Origin: Candidatus Omnitrophota bacterium | Lineage (GTDB): Bacteria; Omnitrophota; Gorgyraeia; Zapsychrales; Zapsychraceae | DNA length: 64,000 bases | Reading direction: 5' to 3' | NCBI GenBank assembly: GCA_020632495.1 | Contig: JACKFL010000005.1 | Coordinates: forward strand, 1,922,001 to 1,986,000 | Shown: one piece after another, positions 1 through 8,115 of the stretch | How the letters are laid out: each line of letters opens with the position of its first letter | Position numbering within the stretch: position 1 is the first letter of the stretch | The notes under the pieces: model-generated | Seen by the model: the letters and a program-made list of their open reading frames with translations, nothing else | What the model was told of the DNA's origin: nothing | Databases searched by the model: none | Translations under genes and position numbers: made by a program

Positions 1-2
1 AA

Positions 3-1331
3 CCCAACGAAACCTGCGAACCGGATGACAATTTTTGCTACTGCATTCCCGAATCCACTGCCGCTTCCTGTGCCGGCGTTGAATGCGGGATCACCTTGAA
101 CAATTGCTTTGAGCCGGTCGACTGCGGTACGTCGGCGTGCGGCCCGGCGGAAGTGTGTGTTGGAAACACCTGCAACTGTGTGCCCGATCCGGTGGCAGTC
201 ACCTGCAGCGGTATTGCCTGCGGGACCGCCACCAATAATTGCGGGGACCTCGTGAATTGTCCGTTTACCTGTTCGAGTCCGGATAATTCCTGTGACGGTT
301 CAAATAACTGCATTTGTGTCGATGAGCCGGCCGGAGGCACGTGTGCCAACACGGAATGCGGGAACAAGACGAACAATTGCGGTAACAACGTCGCCTGTCC
401 GGACACCTGTACTTCCTGTCCGAATGAGATTTGTGTCGGAAACTTCTGCCAGTGTACGCCGACACCCTTTGCCACGGTGTGTGCCGTCGGCGTCTGCGGG
501 AACAATCCGGATGATTGCTGCGGAAACTATAACTGCGGCGGGAACGCCAAGTGCCAGGGTGAGACCGGCCCCAATGCCGTCTGTGTCGGAACGGTCTGCC
601 AATGTGTGCCGGACACCACACCGTGTCCGGTCGGCCGATGCGGCCTGTGGCCGGATAATTGCGGCGGTCCTCAAATCAATTGCGGGAACGACGCTACTTG
701 CCAGAGCCAGTCCGGACCGAACGCCACTTGTTCAGGCACGGCTTGTCAATGTACCCAGACACCGTTTGCCACCGTCTGTGCGGTCGGTGTCTGTGGATCC
801 AATCCGGATGGGTGCGGCGGCAACTATGCCTGCGGCGGCGACGCCAAGTGTCAGGGGGAAACCGGTCCCAACGCCACTTGTGTGGGCACGGCCTGTCAGT
901 GTACCATAACACCGTTCGCCACAGTCTGTGGGGTGGGCGTTTGCGGCAGTAATCCGGACGGTTGCGGCGGCAACTATGCCTGCGGCGGCGACGCCAAGTG
1001 CCAGGGGGAAACCGGTCCCAACGCCACTTGTGTGGGCACGGCCTGTCAGTGTACCATAACACCGTTCGCCACAGTCTGTGGGGTGGGCGTTTGCGGCAGT
1101 AATCCGGACGGTTGCGGCGGGAACCATGCCTGCGGCGGCGATGCCAAGTGCCAGGGGGAAACCGGTCCCAACGCCACTTGTGTGGGCACGGCCTGTCAAT
1201 GTACTCCTGACGACTGTGCCGCTGCCGGTGCTACATGCGGTTCTCCTCCGGACGGCTGTGGCGGCAATATACCCAGTTGCGGTTCTTGTACTTTGCCGCA
1301 AACTTGTGACGGCACTTTCAATTGCTCGTAA
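3..1331 (+). CDS. Cysteine-rich tandem-repeat protein, 5' partial
   Basis: The frame is already open at base 3 and has no convincing start inside the window, so this is the C-terminal part (about 442 residues) of a longer protein. It is packed with Cys, Gly, Asn and Thr in CxC, CG and DGCGGN motifs. Five consecutive units of 49-50 residues end in a CQC motif, and a shorter closing unit ends in the sequence TCDGTFNCS. A typical unit has eight cysteines, enough for four disulfides, which suggests a secreted or surface-exposed protein. The signal peptide, if any, lies upstream of the window. There is no membrane segment in the visible part. The repeats resemble Cys-rich extracellular repeats seen in large bacterial surface proteins, but I cannot name the family. 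Function is unknown; adhesion or a structural surface role is only a guess. Confidence 0.75.
   Translation, partial: PNETCEPDDNFCYCIPESTAASCAGVECGITLNNCFEPVDCGTSACGPAEVCVGNTCNCVPDPVAVTCSGIACGTATNNCGDLVNCPFTCSSPDNSCDGSNNCICVDEPAGGTCANTECGNKTNNCGNNVACPDTCTSCPNEICVGNFCQCTPTPFATVCAVGVCGNNPDDCCGNYNCGGNAKCQGETGPNAVCVGTVCQCVPDTTPCPVGRCGLWPDNCGGPQINCGNDATCQSQSGPNATCSGTACQCTQTPFATVCAVGVCGSNPDGCGGNYACGGDAKCQGETGPNATCVGTACQCTITPFATVCGVGVCGSNPDGCGGNYACGGDAKCQGETGPNATCVGTACQCTITPFATVCGVGVCGSNPDGCGGNHACGGDAKCQGETGPNATCVGTACQCTPDDCAAAGATCGSPPDGCGGNIPSCGSCTLPQTCDGTFNCS
456..1202 (+). repeat. Coding tandem repeat, about 150-bp period, five units
   Basis: Units run at 456-605, 606-752, 753-902, 903-1052 and 1053-1202. 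The last three are almost identical in DNA, differing at only a few positions, while the first two have diverged; the second is 3 bp shorter. The period is a multiple of three, so unit gain or loss keeps the frame. Each unit encodes a core like PDGCGGN, then KCQGETGPNA, then CQC. The high identity of the last copies indicates recent duplication or gene conversion. Confidence 0.9.
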
Positions 1332-1457
1332 CCATTCTAACCTGTTCGGAAACTGTATCCACTTGAATACTACATCCGGATGATTTTTTCCAATATTCAC
1401 TTAGGGTAGCATCAACCGTCTGGCCCTTCCGAGACCGCATACTTTCATACCCACACG

Positions 1458-1883
1458 ATGACCCATACCCATACGATGAGCGATAGGCGCTTGATCAAAC
1501 GCTATTTAATTTGGTGTTATAAAACCACCAAGGAAGAACTGGACCGGATCGACCGTTACTTTACGCAAAATGTCGTCGATGAATTCTTGTTTAAGGAACT
1601 CATAGGAAGTGAAGAATTCAAGGCGGCGTCCGGAAATGTGGAATTCAAAAAGAAGGTCCAGGCCTTCGAAGACTACAAGATCGAGAAGTTTGCCAAGGCG
1701 CGGGAAAAGAAATACTCCGGCGGTGATCAGCTGCGACCCGAGTATCTGTACCTGGTAAAAAGACTGGAGGCGATCGCCGCGGCCGTCACACACTTCCTCG
1801 GCAAAAAAGAGTTGGAGCAGATTATCGAATCGTATGAAAAGGAGATGACCGACCGGATTTTGTCAGCGCGGGAACATTCGTGA
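1458..1883 (+). CDS. Hypothetical protein, 141 aa
   Basis: Not recognised. The product is a small, charged, mostly helical soluble protein with no signal peptide or membrane segment. The middle (about residues 55-90) is rich in Lys and Glu. The start is uncertain: ATG at 1458 gives an odd MTHTHT leader, whereas ATG at 1476 begins MSDRRLIKRY and is equally plausible. Neither has a clear ribosome binding site. The gene sits alone between the Cys-rich repeat protein and a convergent small membrane protein gene, so context gives no functional clue. Confidence 0.55.
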   Translation: MTHTHTMSDRRLIKRYLIWCYKTTKEELDRIDRYFTQNVVDEFLFKELIGSEEFKAASGNVEFKKKVQAFEDYKIEKFAKAREKKYSGGDQLRPEYLYLVKRLEAIAAAVTHFLGKKELEQIIESYEKEMTDRILSAREHS

Positions 1884-1907
1884 CTGAGGCGAGGGGGAGA
1901 GAGATGA

Positions 1908-2144
1908 CTATCGACGTTGCATATCGCGGATACGCTGTTTTTGCATCCGCATCATGTCTTTGCGTCGCCGCTCGATGTCATCGATATTCTGGCGGTAATC
2001 CTGCTCTTCTTTGTAGTCCTGAACGATTTCCTCGCGGGATTTCTGAGGAGCGGAATATTGGGTCCGGGTAAACTTGACCATGGCATAGATCATGATGCCG
2101 AAAACGAGACATATTGCAGCAAATAGTAAAAGGCCGTCTTTCAT
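1908..2144 (-). CDS. Small single-pass membrane protein with charged tail
   Basis: A 78-residue protein starting MKDGLLLFAAICLVFGIMIY, that is, one hydrophobic helix at the N-terminus. It is followed by a strongly charged Arg/Lys/Glu/Asp helix with Met-rich repeats ending MQRR. The reading frame extends upstream to 2246, but ATG at 2144 puts the membrane helix at the N-terminus and has a weak AGGA just upstream, so I prefer it. It runs convergent to the 1458 gene. Function unknown. Confidence 0.5.
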   Translation of the reverse strand: MKDGLLLFAAICLVFGIMIYAMVKFTRTQYSAPQKSREEIVQDYKEEQDYRQNIDDIERRRKDMMRMQKQRIRDMQRR

Positions 2145-2208
2145 ATTCCTAGTATAACCACTACGGAGAAGGCGTGCAACCGATAATATTCCGCAAAAAA
2201 ACTGCTGG

Positions 2209-2236
2209 ATGACTAGCAAAGTGGCGGTTCTATGAT
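2209..2236 (+). promoter_or_regulatory. Candidate sigma-70 promoter for the basic-tail protein gene
   Basis: ATGACT at 2209-2214, a 16-bp spacer and TATGAT at 2231-2236. The -10 matches five of six consensus bases and the -35 four of six. A start near 2243 would leave a leader of about 48 nt before the gene at 2291. Weak to moderate support. Confidence 0.35.
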
Positions 2237-2290
2237 ATCCTTTCAAGTGTATGGAAATAATACATTTGCAAAAGTAAAAGGAGGCAGGCC

Positions 2291-2722
2291 ATGGCCCAGA
2301 ATTATGATGTGAAACAGGAGTGGGAAAAAACCAAAAAGCAGCTGATCCGCTTTGGTCATGAGGTCGGCGAGCTCGTACGCAAAGGCGAAGATGAGATCAT
2401 CACGCTCAGCCAAAAGGGCAAGATGCAAATCGAGGTGACCACAACCACCCTCAAAAAGGAAAAGCTGTATTATCTTATCGGCAAGGAGTATGTGAAGTTG
2501 AGCGATACTTCAAAGACCTCGCCCGCCCTTAAGAAGTTGCTTGAACAGTACCACAAACTTGAGCGGGAACAAAAGTCTATCAGCAGTAAATTGAAGCGTA
2601 AATCCACCAAGAAAGGCGCAAGCAAGCCGACCGCAGCACCCGCCCGTAAAACCGCGAAACGCGCCGCCACTGCCAAGAAGACCCGAAAGCGAGCCGCCAA
2701 ACAGATTGCCAAGGGTTCGTAA
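2291..2722 (+). CDS. Small protein with histone H1-like lysine/alanine-rich tail
   Basis: 143 residues in two parts. Residues 1-100 are a charged helical region with no recognised domain. Residues about 101-143 form a very basic tail built from Lys, Arg, Ala, Pro and Thr, with KKTRKRAAK-type motifs like those of bacterial histone H1-like and AlgP-type tails. Such tails usually bind DNA or RNA non-specifically, so a nucleoid-associated role is an inference. The start is well supported by AAAGGAGG eight bases upstream of ATG. It precedes rpsO but is separated from it by that gene's own promoter. Confidence 0.65.
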   Translation: MAQNYDVKQEWEKTKKQLIRFGHEVGELVRKGEDEIITLSQKGKMQIEVTTTTLKKEKLYYLIGKEYVKLSDTSKTSPALKKLLEQYHKLEREQKSISSKLKRKSTKKGASKPTAAPARKTAKRAATAKKTRKRAAKQIAKGS

Positions 2723-2792
2723 GTTATTAAAATTCAGAGTGATGGGATTCACCGGTCGGTCCGGGCCGGCAGGCCGTCGGCTACCTATTAGC

Positions 2793-2821
2793 TTGACTTG
2801 CCCTATTACTAATAGTATAAT
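2793..2821 (+). promoter_or_regulatory. Strong sigma-70 promoter for rpsO-pnp
   Basis: TTGACT at 2793-2798, an exact 17-bp spacer, and a perfect TATAAT at 2816-2821. Transcription would start near 2828, leaving a leader of about 110 nt before the GTG of rpsO. S15 represses its own synthesis through a leader RNA in several bacteria, so this leader is a candidate for such control; no specific fold was established here. Confidence 0.8.
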
Positions 2822-2937
2822 ACCGCCCTTAGCTGAGGGTAATCGATCGGCTCGTGGCCGGGACTGGGGTATGCTGTAAGGACAGGTACTCCGGTTAGGT
2901 TATCCATGACTGTAAGTTCCGACAGGAGGAAACGAAA

Positions 2938-3207
2938 GTGGTCTTAATCAAAGAAAAGAAAACAGAAATAATTGATGATTTTAAATCGCATTCCAAGGAC
3001 ACCGGATCTCCGGCCGTGCAAATCGCCCTGCTGACCGAGAAGATCAATTACCTGTCCGATCATTTCAAAGTGCATAAGAAGGACTTCCATTCCCGCAGAG
3101 GTCTCCTCACGATGATTGGTAAGCGACGTCGTCTTTTAGCCTACCTCAAGAAAAAAGACCCCGAAAAGTATCAAGAAACCATCTCAAAACTAAATCTGCG
3201 AAAGTAA
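2938..3207 (+). CDS. rpsO: 30S ribosomal protein S15
   Basis: The protein has 89 residues, the usual length for S15, which binds 16S rRNA early in small-subunit assembly. Family hallmarks visible are GSPAVQIALLTEKI near residues 22-35, LSDHFKVHKKDFHSRRGL, and GKRRRLLAYLKKKD in the C-terminal half. The start codon is GTG, supported by an AGGAGGA Shine-Dalgarno sequence about seven bases upstream. It is followed after 80 bp by pnp, the classical rpsO-pnp pair, and is driven by the promoter at 2793-2821. Confidence 0.95.
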   Translation: MVLIKEKKTEIIDDFKSHSKDTGSPAVQIALLTEKINYLSDHFKVHKKDFHSRRGLLTMIGKRRRLLAYLKKKDPEKYQETISKLNLRK

Positions 3208-3287
3208 CCGTTCTTCATGGAGGCTGCTTTTCGGCGGTTGAGAATTTGAAGATTAAAGGCTATGACGCAAGTCGTAAGGAGTAAGAA

Positions 3288-5423
3288 ATGATTCAGAACG
3301 AAAGTACAGAAATTCCCTTTGGGGAGCAAAAGCTGGTCCTCGAAACCGGTAAACTGGCCAAACAGGCCAATGGTTCCGTGACCGTGACTTTGGGCGGAAC
3401 AACAGTTCTCGTGGCGGTATGTATGTCGCCGAAACCGAAGGCGGATGTAGATTTCTTTCCGCTTATGGTCGAGTATCAGGAAAAGGCCTATGCCGCGGGA
3501 AAGATCCCCGGTGGATTCTTTAAGCGCGAAGGACGTCCGACGCAAAAGGAAATCCTCACCGCCCGCATCATTGACCGTCCGATCCGGCCCCTGTTCCCGG
3601 AAGGTTTTTACAATGACGTCGTCGTCACCTGCAATGTCATAAGTTCCGACGGAGAAAATGATCCGGACGTACTGGCCGCCGTGGGAGCGTCCGCCGCGTT
3701 GCATGTTTCCGATATTCCGTTTGGTGGTCCCGTCGGCGCGGCCCGTGTGGCTATGGTTGACGGCGAATACATCCTCAATCCCACCTATGCTCAACGGGAG
3801 AATGCCAAGCTTGAGCTATTTGTTGTGGGGACCAAGGATAGTATCGTGATGATCGAAGGGGAAGGTTTTGAGGCCCCGGACGAAGCGGTTGTCAACGGAC
3901 TCAAATACGCTCAGGAAAATCTCGGAGTCGTGGTCGATGCGCAGAACAGCTTTCGCGACACGTACGGCAAGCCCAAGGCGGAAGTGCCGCTGTTCAATCC
4001 GCATCCGGACCTCAAGGGCAAGGTCGAACAACTCTGTACCCAGAAACTTGAAAAGGTGTATCAAATCGCGGATAAGGGGGAGCGAGAAACCGCCCGCCGC
4101 GCTCTGCTGGACGAACTGACCGGCGACATGAGTGTCTTCGACGCTTATAAGGTCGATGACCAGGATGTGCCGGCCGGCCATATCCACATGATGTTCGACA
4201 AGGTCGAGTATGATGTTGTCCGCAAATCCATTTTCGATCAAAACCGGCGCGCGGACGGACGCAAGTCCGATGAGATTCGTGATCTCACCAGTGAGATCAA
4301 CATCCTCCCGCGGACCCACGGCTCAGCGCTTTTTACCCGCGGTCAAACACAAAGCCTGGCCGTTGTTACCCTGGGAACCAAGCGCGACGAACAGATGGTC
4401 GAAGGGTTGCAGCCATTGACCTACAGCAACTTCATGCTGCATTACAATTTTCCCGCCTTCAGCGTGGGGGAAGCCCGCGGCAGCCGCGGACCGGGTCGTC
4501 GTGAAATCGGTCACGGCGCTCTGGCCGCCAAGGCCATCAAGGGCGTTATGCCGGAAAAGGAAAACTTTCCGTATACGGTGCGAGTGGTTTCCGAGATTCT
4601 GGAATCCAACGGATCATCCAGTATGGCCTCGGTCTGCGCCGGTTGTTTGAGTCTGATGGCGGCTGGGGTTCCGATCGCTAATCCGGTGGCCGGAATTTCC
4701 ATCGGTCTGGTGTTGACGGATGACGGTTCCGATTACCGCCTTTTGAGCGACATTATGGGGCTGGAAGATCACCACGGGGATATGGATTTCAAGGTGGCCG
4801 GCTCCCGCCAGGGTATCACGGCGATCCAATTGGACCTGAAGGTGCAGGGACTGCCGTTGGAAGTCCTGACCAAGGGGATTGAACAGGCCCGCACGGCCCG
4901 TTTGCATATCCTCGATTCGATGGCGCGAACGATCGCCAAACCGGCGGATGACATCAGTCCGTTTGCACCGAAGATCCTGTCGACCACCGTGCCGCAGGAC
5001 AAGATCGGGGAAGTCATCGGACCGGGAGGAAAGATGATCAAGCGGATCATGGAAGAAACCGGCGCCGAAACGATCGATATCGACGATGACGGTAATGTCC
5101 TGATTGCCGCCTCCAATACGGCTGCCGCGATGGCCGCGAAGAGCTTTATCGACGGTCTGGTGGAATTGCCGCAAGTCGGCAAGATCTACAATGCCAAGGT
5201 CGCGAAGGTCACCAACTTCGGGGCTTTCTGCGAATTTATGCCCGGACGTCAAGGTCTGGTCCACGTTTCGGAATTGGCCGACGAATACGTCAAGGACGTC
5301 AACTCGGTTGTGAAGGTCGGAGATGAGTTCAAGGTCAAATTGGTCGAGATCGACCAAATGAAGCGGATGAACCTCAGCAAGAAGCAGGCGGATGCTGAGG
5401 AAAAGGCGCAGGCACAAAAGTAG
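3288..5423 (+). CDS. pnp: Polyribonucleotide nucleotidyltransferase (PNPase)
   Basis: 711 residues, the usual length. PNPase degrades RNA 3' to 5' by phosphorolysis, releasing nucleoside diphosphates, usually within the degradosome. Two RNase PH domains are visible (about 1-220 and 320-540); the second carries GSALFTRGQTQSLAVVTLGT and the DIMGLEDHHGDMDFKVAGS active-site region. A KH domain with VIGPGGKMIK lies near residues 570-580, and an S1 domain (GKIYNAKVAKVTNFGAF onward) near 625-695. ATG follows AAGGAG by six bases. A strong intrinsic terminator lies 39 bp after the stop, closing the rpsO-pnp unit. Confidence 0.97.
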   Translation: MIQNESTEIPFGEQKLVLETGKLAKQANGSVTVTLGGTTVLVAVCMSPKPKADVDFFPLMVEYQEKAYAAGKIPGGFFKREGRPTQKEILTARIIDRPIRPLFPEGFYNDVVVTCNVISSDGENDPDVLAAVGASAALHVSDIPFGGPVGAARVAMVDGEYILNPTYAQRENAKLELFVVGTKDSIVMIEGEGFEAPDEAVVNGLKYAQENLGVVVDAQNSFRDTYGKPKAEVPLFNPHPDLKGKVEQLCTQKLEKVYQIADKGERETARRALLDELTGDMSVFDAYKVDDQDVPAGHIHMMFDKVEYDVVRKSIFDQNRRADGRKSDEIRDLTSEINILPRTHGSALFTRGQTQSLAVVTLGTKRDEQMVEGLQPLTYSNFMLHYNFPAFSVGEARGSRGPGRREIGHGALAAKAIKGVMPEKENFPYTVRVVSEILESNGSSSMASVCAGCLSLMAAGVPIANPVAGISIGLVLTDDGSDYRLLSDIMGLEDHHGDMDFKVAGSRQGITAIQLDLKVQGLPLEVLTKGIEQARTARLHILDSMARTIAKPADDISPFAPKILSTTVPQDKIGEVIGPGGKMIKRIMEETGAETIDIDDDGNVLIAASNTAAAMAAKSFIDGLVELPQVGKIYNAKVAKVTNFGAFCEFMPGRQGLVHVSELADEYVKDVNSVVKVGDEFKVKLVEIDQMKRMNLSKKQADAEEKAQAQK

Positions 5424-5461
5424 ACTGTTGAGACGTCCGGACAGGTTGAGTTTGCCAAGAT

Positions 5462-5503
5462 AAATAGGTGGGTTTCACGTGAGACCCGCCTATTTGTTTT
5501 TTT
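5462..5503 (+). terminator. Intrinsic terminator after pnp
   Basis: An almost perfect 17-bp inverted repeat (5462-5478 with 5479-5495, only G-T wobbles) is followed by G and seven T. It starts 39 bp after the pnp stop codon, the expected position for a Rho-independent terminator. Confidence 0.92.
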
Positions 5504-5763
5504 CAACGCCGTGTCATGAGGCCTCGGAGAAACTGCACCGATACGATTTCTGTCCCGATTGATGTCTTTCCACCGCTGAGCGGATAGGCTCTTCGGGGCA
5601 GCGCCAGCCGAAACGGACTAGGCGCATAAAGAATTATCGTCAAAAAAGTAATGAGTTATTGGTATCCTTCGGATAGGCTTATGATAAAATAGATCGGTGG
5701 GGTGTCCGCCAAACCCGCTGGTTCATTTATTTAACGTCCTTAATACCAACATATTGCGGCTGG
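5504..5763 (+). other. Non-coding gap before ftsK
   Basis: About 260 bp with no supported gene or tRNA. The only signals seen are weak -10-like elements, TATGAT at 5680-5685 and TAAAAT at 5685-5690, with a poor TTGGTA at 5659-5664 upstream. These may form the ftsK promoter with non-ideal spacing. Confidence 0.35.
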
Positions 5764-8115
5764 ATGAGCGAAGAACACATTAATGAAATTAAGGCGATAA
5801 TCGTGCTGGCCATCGGCATGATTTTATTCGCGAGCCTGATCTCGTATACCCCGCAGGACCTTCCCTGGTTCACTTCGGAACCTAATATTCCCGCCAAGAA
5901 CTTAATCCGGATCAGCGGCGCCTATCTTGCCGGTTCTATCCTGTTTTGCTGCGGCTACAGCGCCTACTCCATTGTGATCTTCTGCCTATTCTGGAGTTGG
6001 AACAAGTTTACGTCACGTGAAATCGAACTGTCCCCGGCCAAGCTTTTCAGCTTTTTGGTGCTATTTGTCGTTATCAGCAGCCTGTTCAGCATGACCGGTT
6101 CCCAGGAGTCCGTCGACCGTTTTCAGCGCGCCGGTCTGGCTGGGGTGGTGGTCTCGGAGTTCTTACTGCAATACCTGGGTTCGGTGGGCACGTACATTAT
6201 CTTAATTACATTGGGCGCCTTGGCTTTGATCCTCACCGGAGAAGTCCTGGTCACCCCGGTCGTGGTCCGTTTGTATCAGCAAGTGGTCGAATCTTTTCAA
6301 GCCCTGCAGGAGAGTATCAAGGCCGGGGACTTTCACATTTCCGCTTTTAAACCGTCCGTAAAACTCTCCACCGGCACCGCGGCGACCGCCGCCGCTCGTC
6401 CCAAACCCGCAGCCAAGTCCAGGCCGGTTGAAAAAGAGGACGAGGAAGAATACGAGGAAGACGAAGAGGAATACGAGGAGGACGAAGAAGAATACGAGGA
6501 GGACGAGGACGAAGAGTACGAAGAAGACGAGGATGAAGAGGAATACGAGGAGGAGGAAGAGTACGAAGAAGATGAGGATGAGGAGGACGAGGAGGAAGAC
6601 GAGGAACCGGTCGCCAAGAAACCGCAAATTCGCATCGCCAAGAACGAAAATGAAGCTGAAAAAGAGTATGTGGATGGTCCGCAGGTGATCGGAGAATTCA
6701 CTCTGCCCAATCTGGATCTGCTGGAAGACCCGCCCAAAGTTTCCAATGATAAGATTCAGAACAACCTGATCAATGACGCCAAGCGTCTGGAAGAGACGCT
6801 GGCAAGCTTCGGTGTCGGGGCCCGCGTGGTGGATATTGAACGCGGTCCGGCCATAACGCGCTATGAGCTGGAGCCCGGTCCCGGCGTCAAGGTCCAGAAA
6901 TTTACCACACTCTCAAATGACATCGCCCTGGCTATGAAGGCCCCGACGGTTCGCATTGTGGCGCCGATCCCGGGCAAAAGCCGGGTCGGTATCGAAGTGC
7001 CGAATGCCTCCTCCGCTTCGGTTTATTTGAAGGAAGTTCTTGTCAGTCAAGAGTTTCGCAAACCAGACTCGAAGCTCACGATCGCCTTGGGCAAGGATAT
7101 CGGCGGCAAGCCCATGGTGGCTGACCTGGCCGAGATGCCGCACCTGCTGATCGCCGGGACCACCGGGTCGGGAAAAAGTGTTTGTCTCAACGGCATTATC
7201 ATGTCAATATTGTTGAATGCCTCCCCGGATGAGGTGCGGTTCGTGATGGTCGATCCCAAGATGGTGGAGTTGGCCATGTACAACGACATCCCGCATTTGC
7301 TGTGCCCCACAGTCACCGACACCAAAAAGGCCTCGAACGTGCTCAATTGGGTGGTCGGAGAGATGGAGGCCCGCTACAAACGGCTGTCCAAGGTCAAGGC
7401 CAAGAATATTAAGGGCTATAATTCCATGGAAGGTCATCACATGCACTATATCGTGGTGATCATCGATGAGCTGGCGGATTTGATGCAGGTTGCCGCTAAA
7501 GGCGTGGAAGGATCGATTACCCGCCTGGCGCAACTCTCGCGGGCCGTGGGGATTCACCTGATCCTGGCGACCCAGCGGCCTTCGGTGAATGTTATCACCG
7601 GGGTCATCAAAGCGAATTTTCCCGCGCGGATTTCCTTTAAGGTGGCATCCAAGGTCGATTCCCGGACGGTCCTGGATATGAATGGTGCCGAAAGCCTGTT
7701 GGGTAAAGGGGATATGCTCTTCATAAAACCGGGAGATTCGAAGCCGACACGCGGTCAGGGGAATTTCGTGAAGGACGAGGAAATCGCCAAAGTGATCCAG
7801 TTCATCAAGGACCAGCAGGCGCCGAGTTACGACGACACGATTCTAACGACGCAAAAGGCGGGCATGAGTGGCGGTTCGGAAGAAAAGGACGAATATTATG
7901 ACGAGGCGGTCCGGCTGGTGATGGAAACCAACCAGGCATCGGTCTCGATATTGCAGCGCCGGATGCGGCTGGGTTACACGCGGGCGGCCCGTTTGATCGA
8001 TATGATGGAGCAGGAAGGCATTATCGGGCCGTATTGCGGAAGTAAACCGCGGGAAATCCTGGTGGATCGGGAAGAGTGGCTGCTGAATAACATGCAGGGT
8101 GATGACAATGAGTAA
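5764..8115 (+). CDS. ftsK: DNA translocase FtsK/SpoIIIE
   Basis: 783 residues. Septum-anchored ATPase that pumps DNA and helps resolve chromosomes at division. About four hydrophobic segments occupy residues 1-165. Residues 223-282 form an extreme Glu/Asp/Tyr linker of YEEDEEE-like repeats. The motor domain carries Walker A GTTGSGKS at 465-472 and Walker B IIDEL with D568-E569. The last 70 or so residues are the winged-helix gamma domain (VSILQRRMRLGYTRAARLI) that reads orienting DNA sites and activates XerCD; a Xer recombinase gene lies at 27764. The start is ATG with a poor ribosome binding site. The next gene starts inside its end. The acidic linker differs from the usual Pro/Gln-rich linker. 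Confidence 0.95.
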   Translation: MSEEHINEIKAIIVLAIGMILFASLISYTPQDLPWFTSEPNIPAKNLIRISGAYLAGSILFCCGYSAYSIVIFCLFWSWNKFTSREIELSPAKLFSFLVLFVVISSLFSMTGSQESVDRFQRAGLAGVVVSEFLLQYLGSVGTYIILITLGALALILTGEVLVTPVVVRLYQQVVESFQALQESIKAGDFHISAFKPSVKLSTGTAATAAARPKPAAKSRPVEKEDEEEYEEDEEEYEEDEEEYEEDEDEEYEEDEDEEEYEEEEEYEEDEDEEDEEEDEEPVAKKPQIRIAKNENEAEKEYVDGPQVIGEFTLPNLDLLEDPPKVSNDKIQNNLINDAKRLEETLASFGVGARVVDIERGPAITRYELEPGPGVKVQKFTTLSNDIALAMKAPTVRIVAPIPGKSRVGIEVPNASSASVYLKEVLVSQEFRKPDSKLTIALGKDIGGKPMVADLAEMPHLLIAGTTGSGKSVCLNGIIMSILLNASPDEVRFVMVDPKMVELAMYNDIPHLLCPTVTDTKKASNVLNWVVGEMEARYKRLSKVKAKNIKGYNSMEGHHMHYIVVIIDELADLMQVAAKGVEGSITRLAQLSRAVGIHLILATQRPSVNVITGVIKANFPARISFKVASKVDSRTVLDMNGAESLLGKGDMLFIKPGDSKPTRGQGNFVKDEEIAKVIQFIKDQQAPSYDDTILTTQKAGMSGGSEEKDEYYDEAVRLVMETNQASVSILQRRMRLGYTRAARLIDMMEQEGIIGPYCGSKPREILVDREEWLLNNMQGDDNE

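Noticed and set aside
456..1202. Possible CRISPR array
   Set aside because: Units are adjacent, 150 bp and protein-coding with no spacers.
1370..1390. Terminator after the Cys-rich gene (CATCCGGATG followed by six T)
   Set aside because: The palindrome has no room for a loop, and the stem would be only three base pairs.
732..1400. 222-codon minus-strand frame opposite the Cys-rich repeats
   Set aside because: Its repeats mirror the plus-strand repeat units; the plus-strand product has regular cysteine spacing and the antisense does not.
4614..5417. 267-codon open frame on the minus strand opposite pnp
   Set aside because: It is antisense to the conserved catalytic and KH/S1 region of pnp, has no ribosome binding site or family motif, and is explained by the codon bias of a GC-rich gene.
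6333..6746. Serine-rich frame antisense to the ftsK linker
   Set aside because: It is the complement of the Glu/Asp repeats; serine runs arise automatically.
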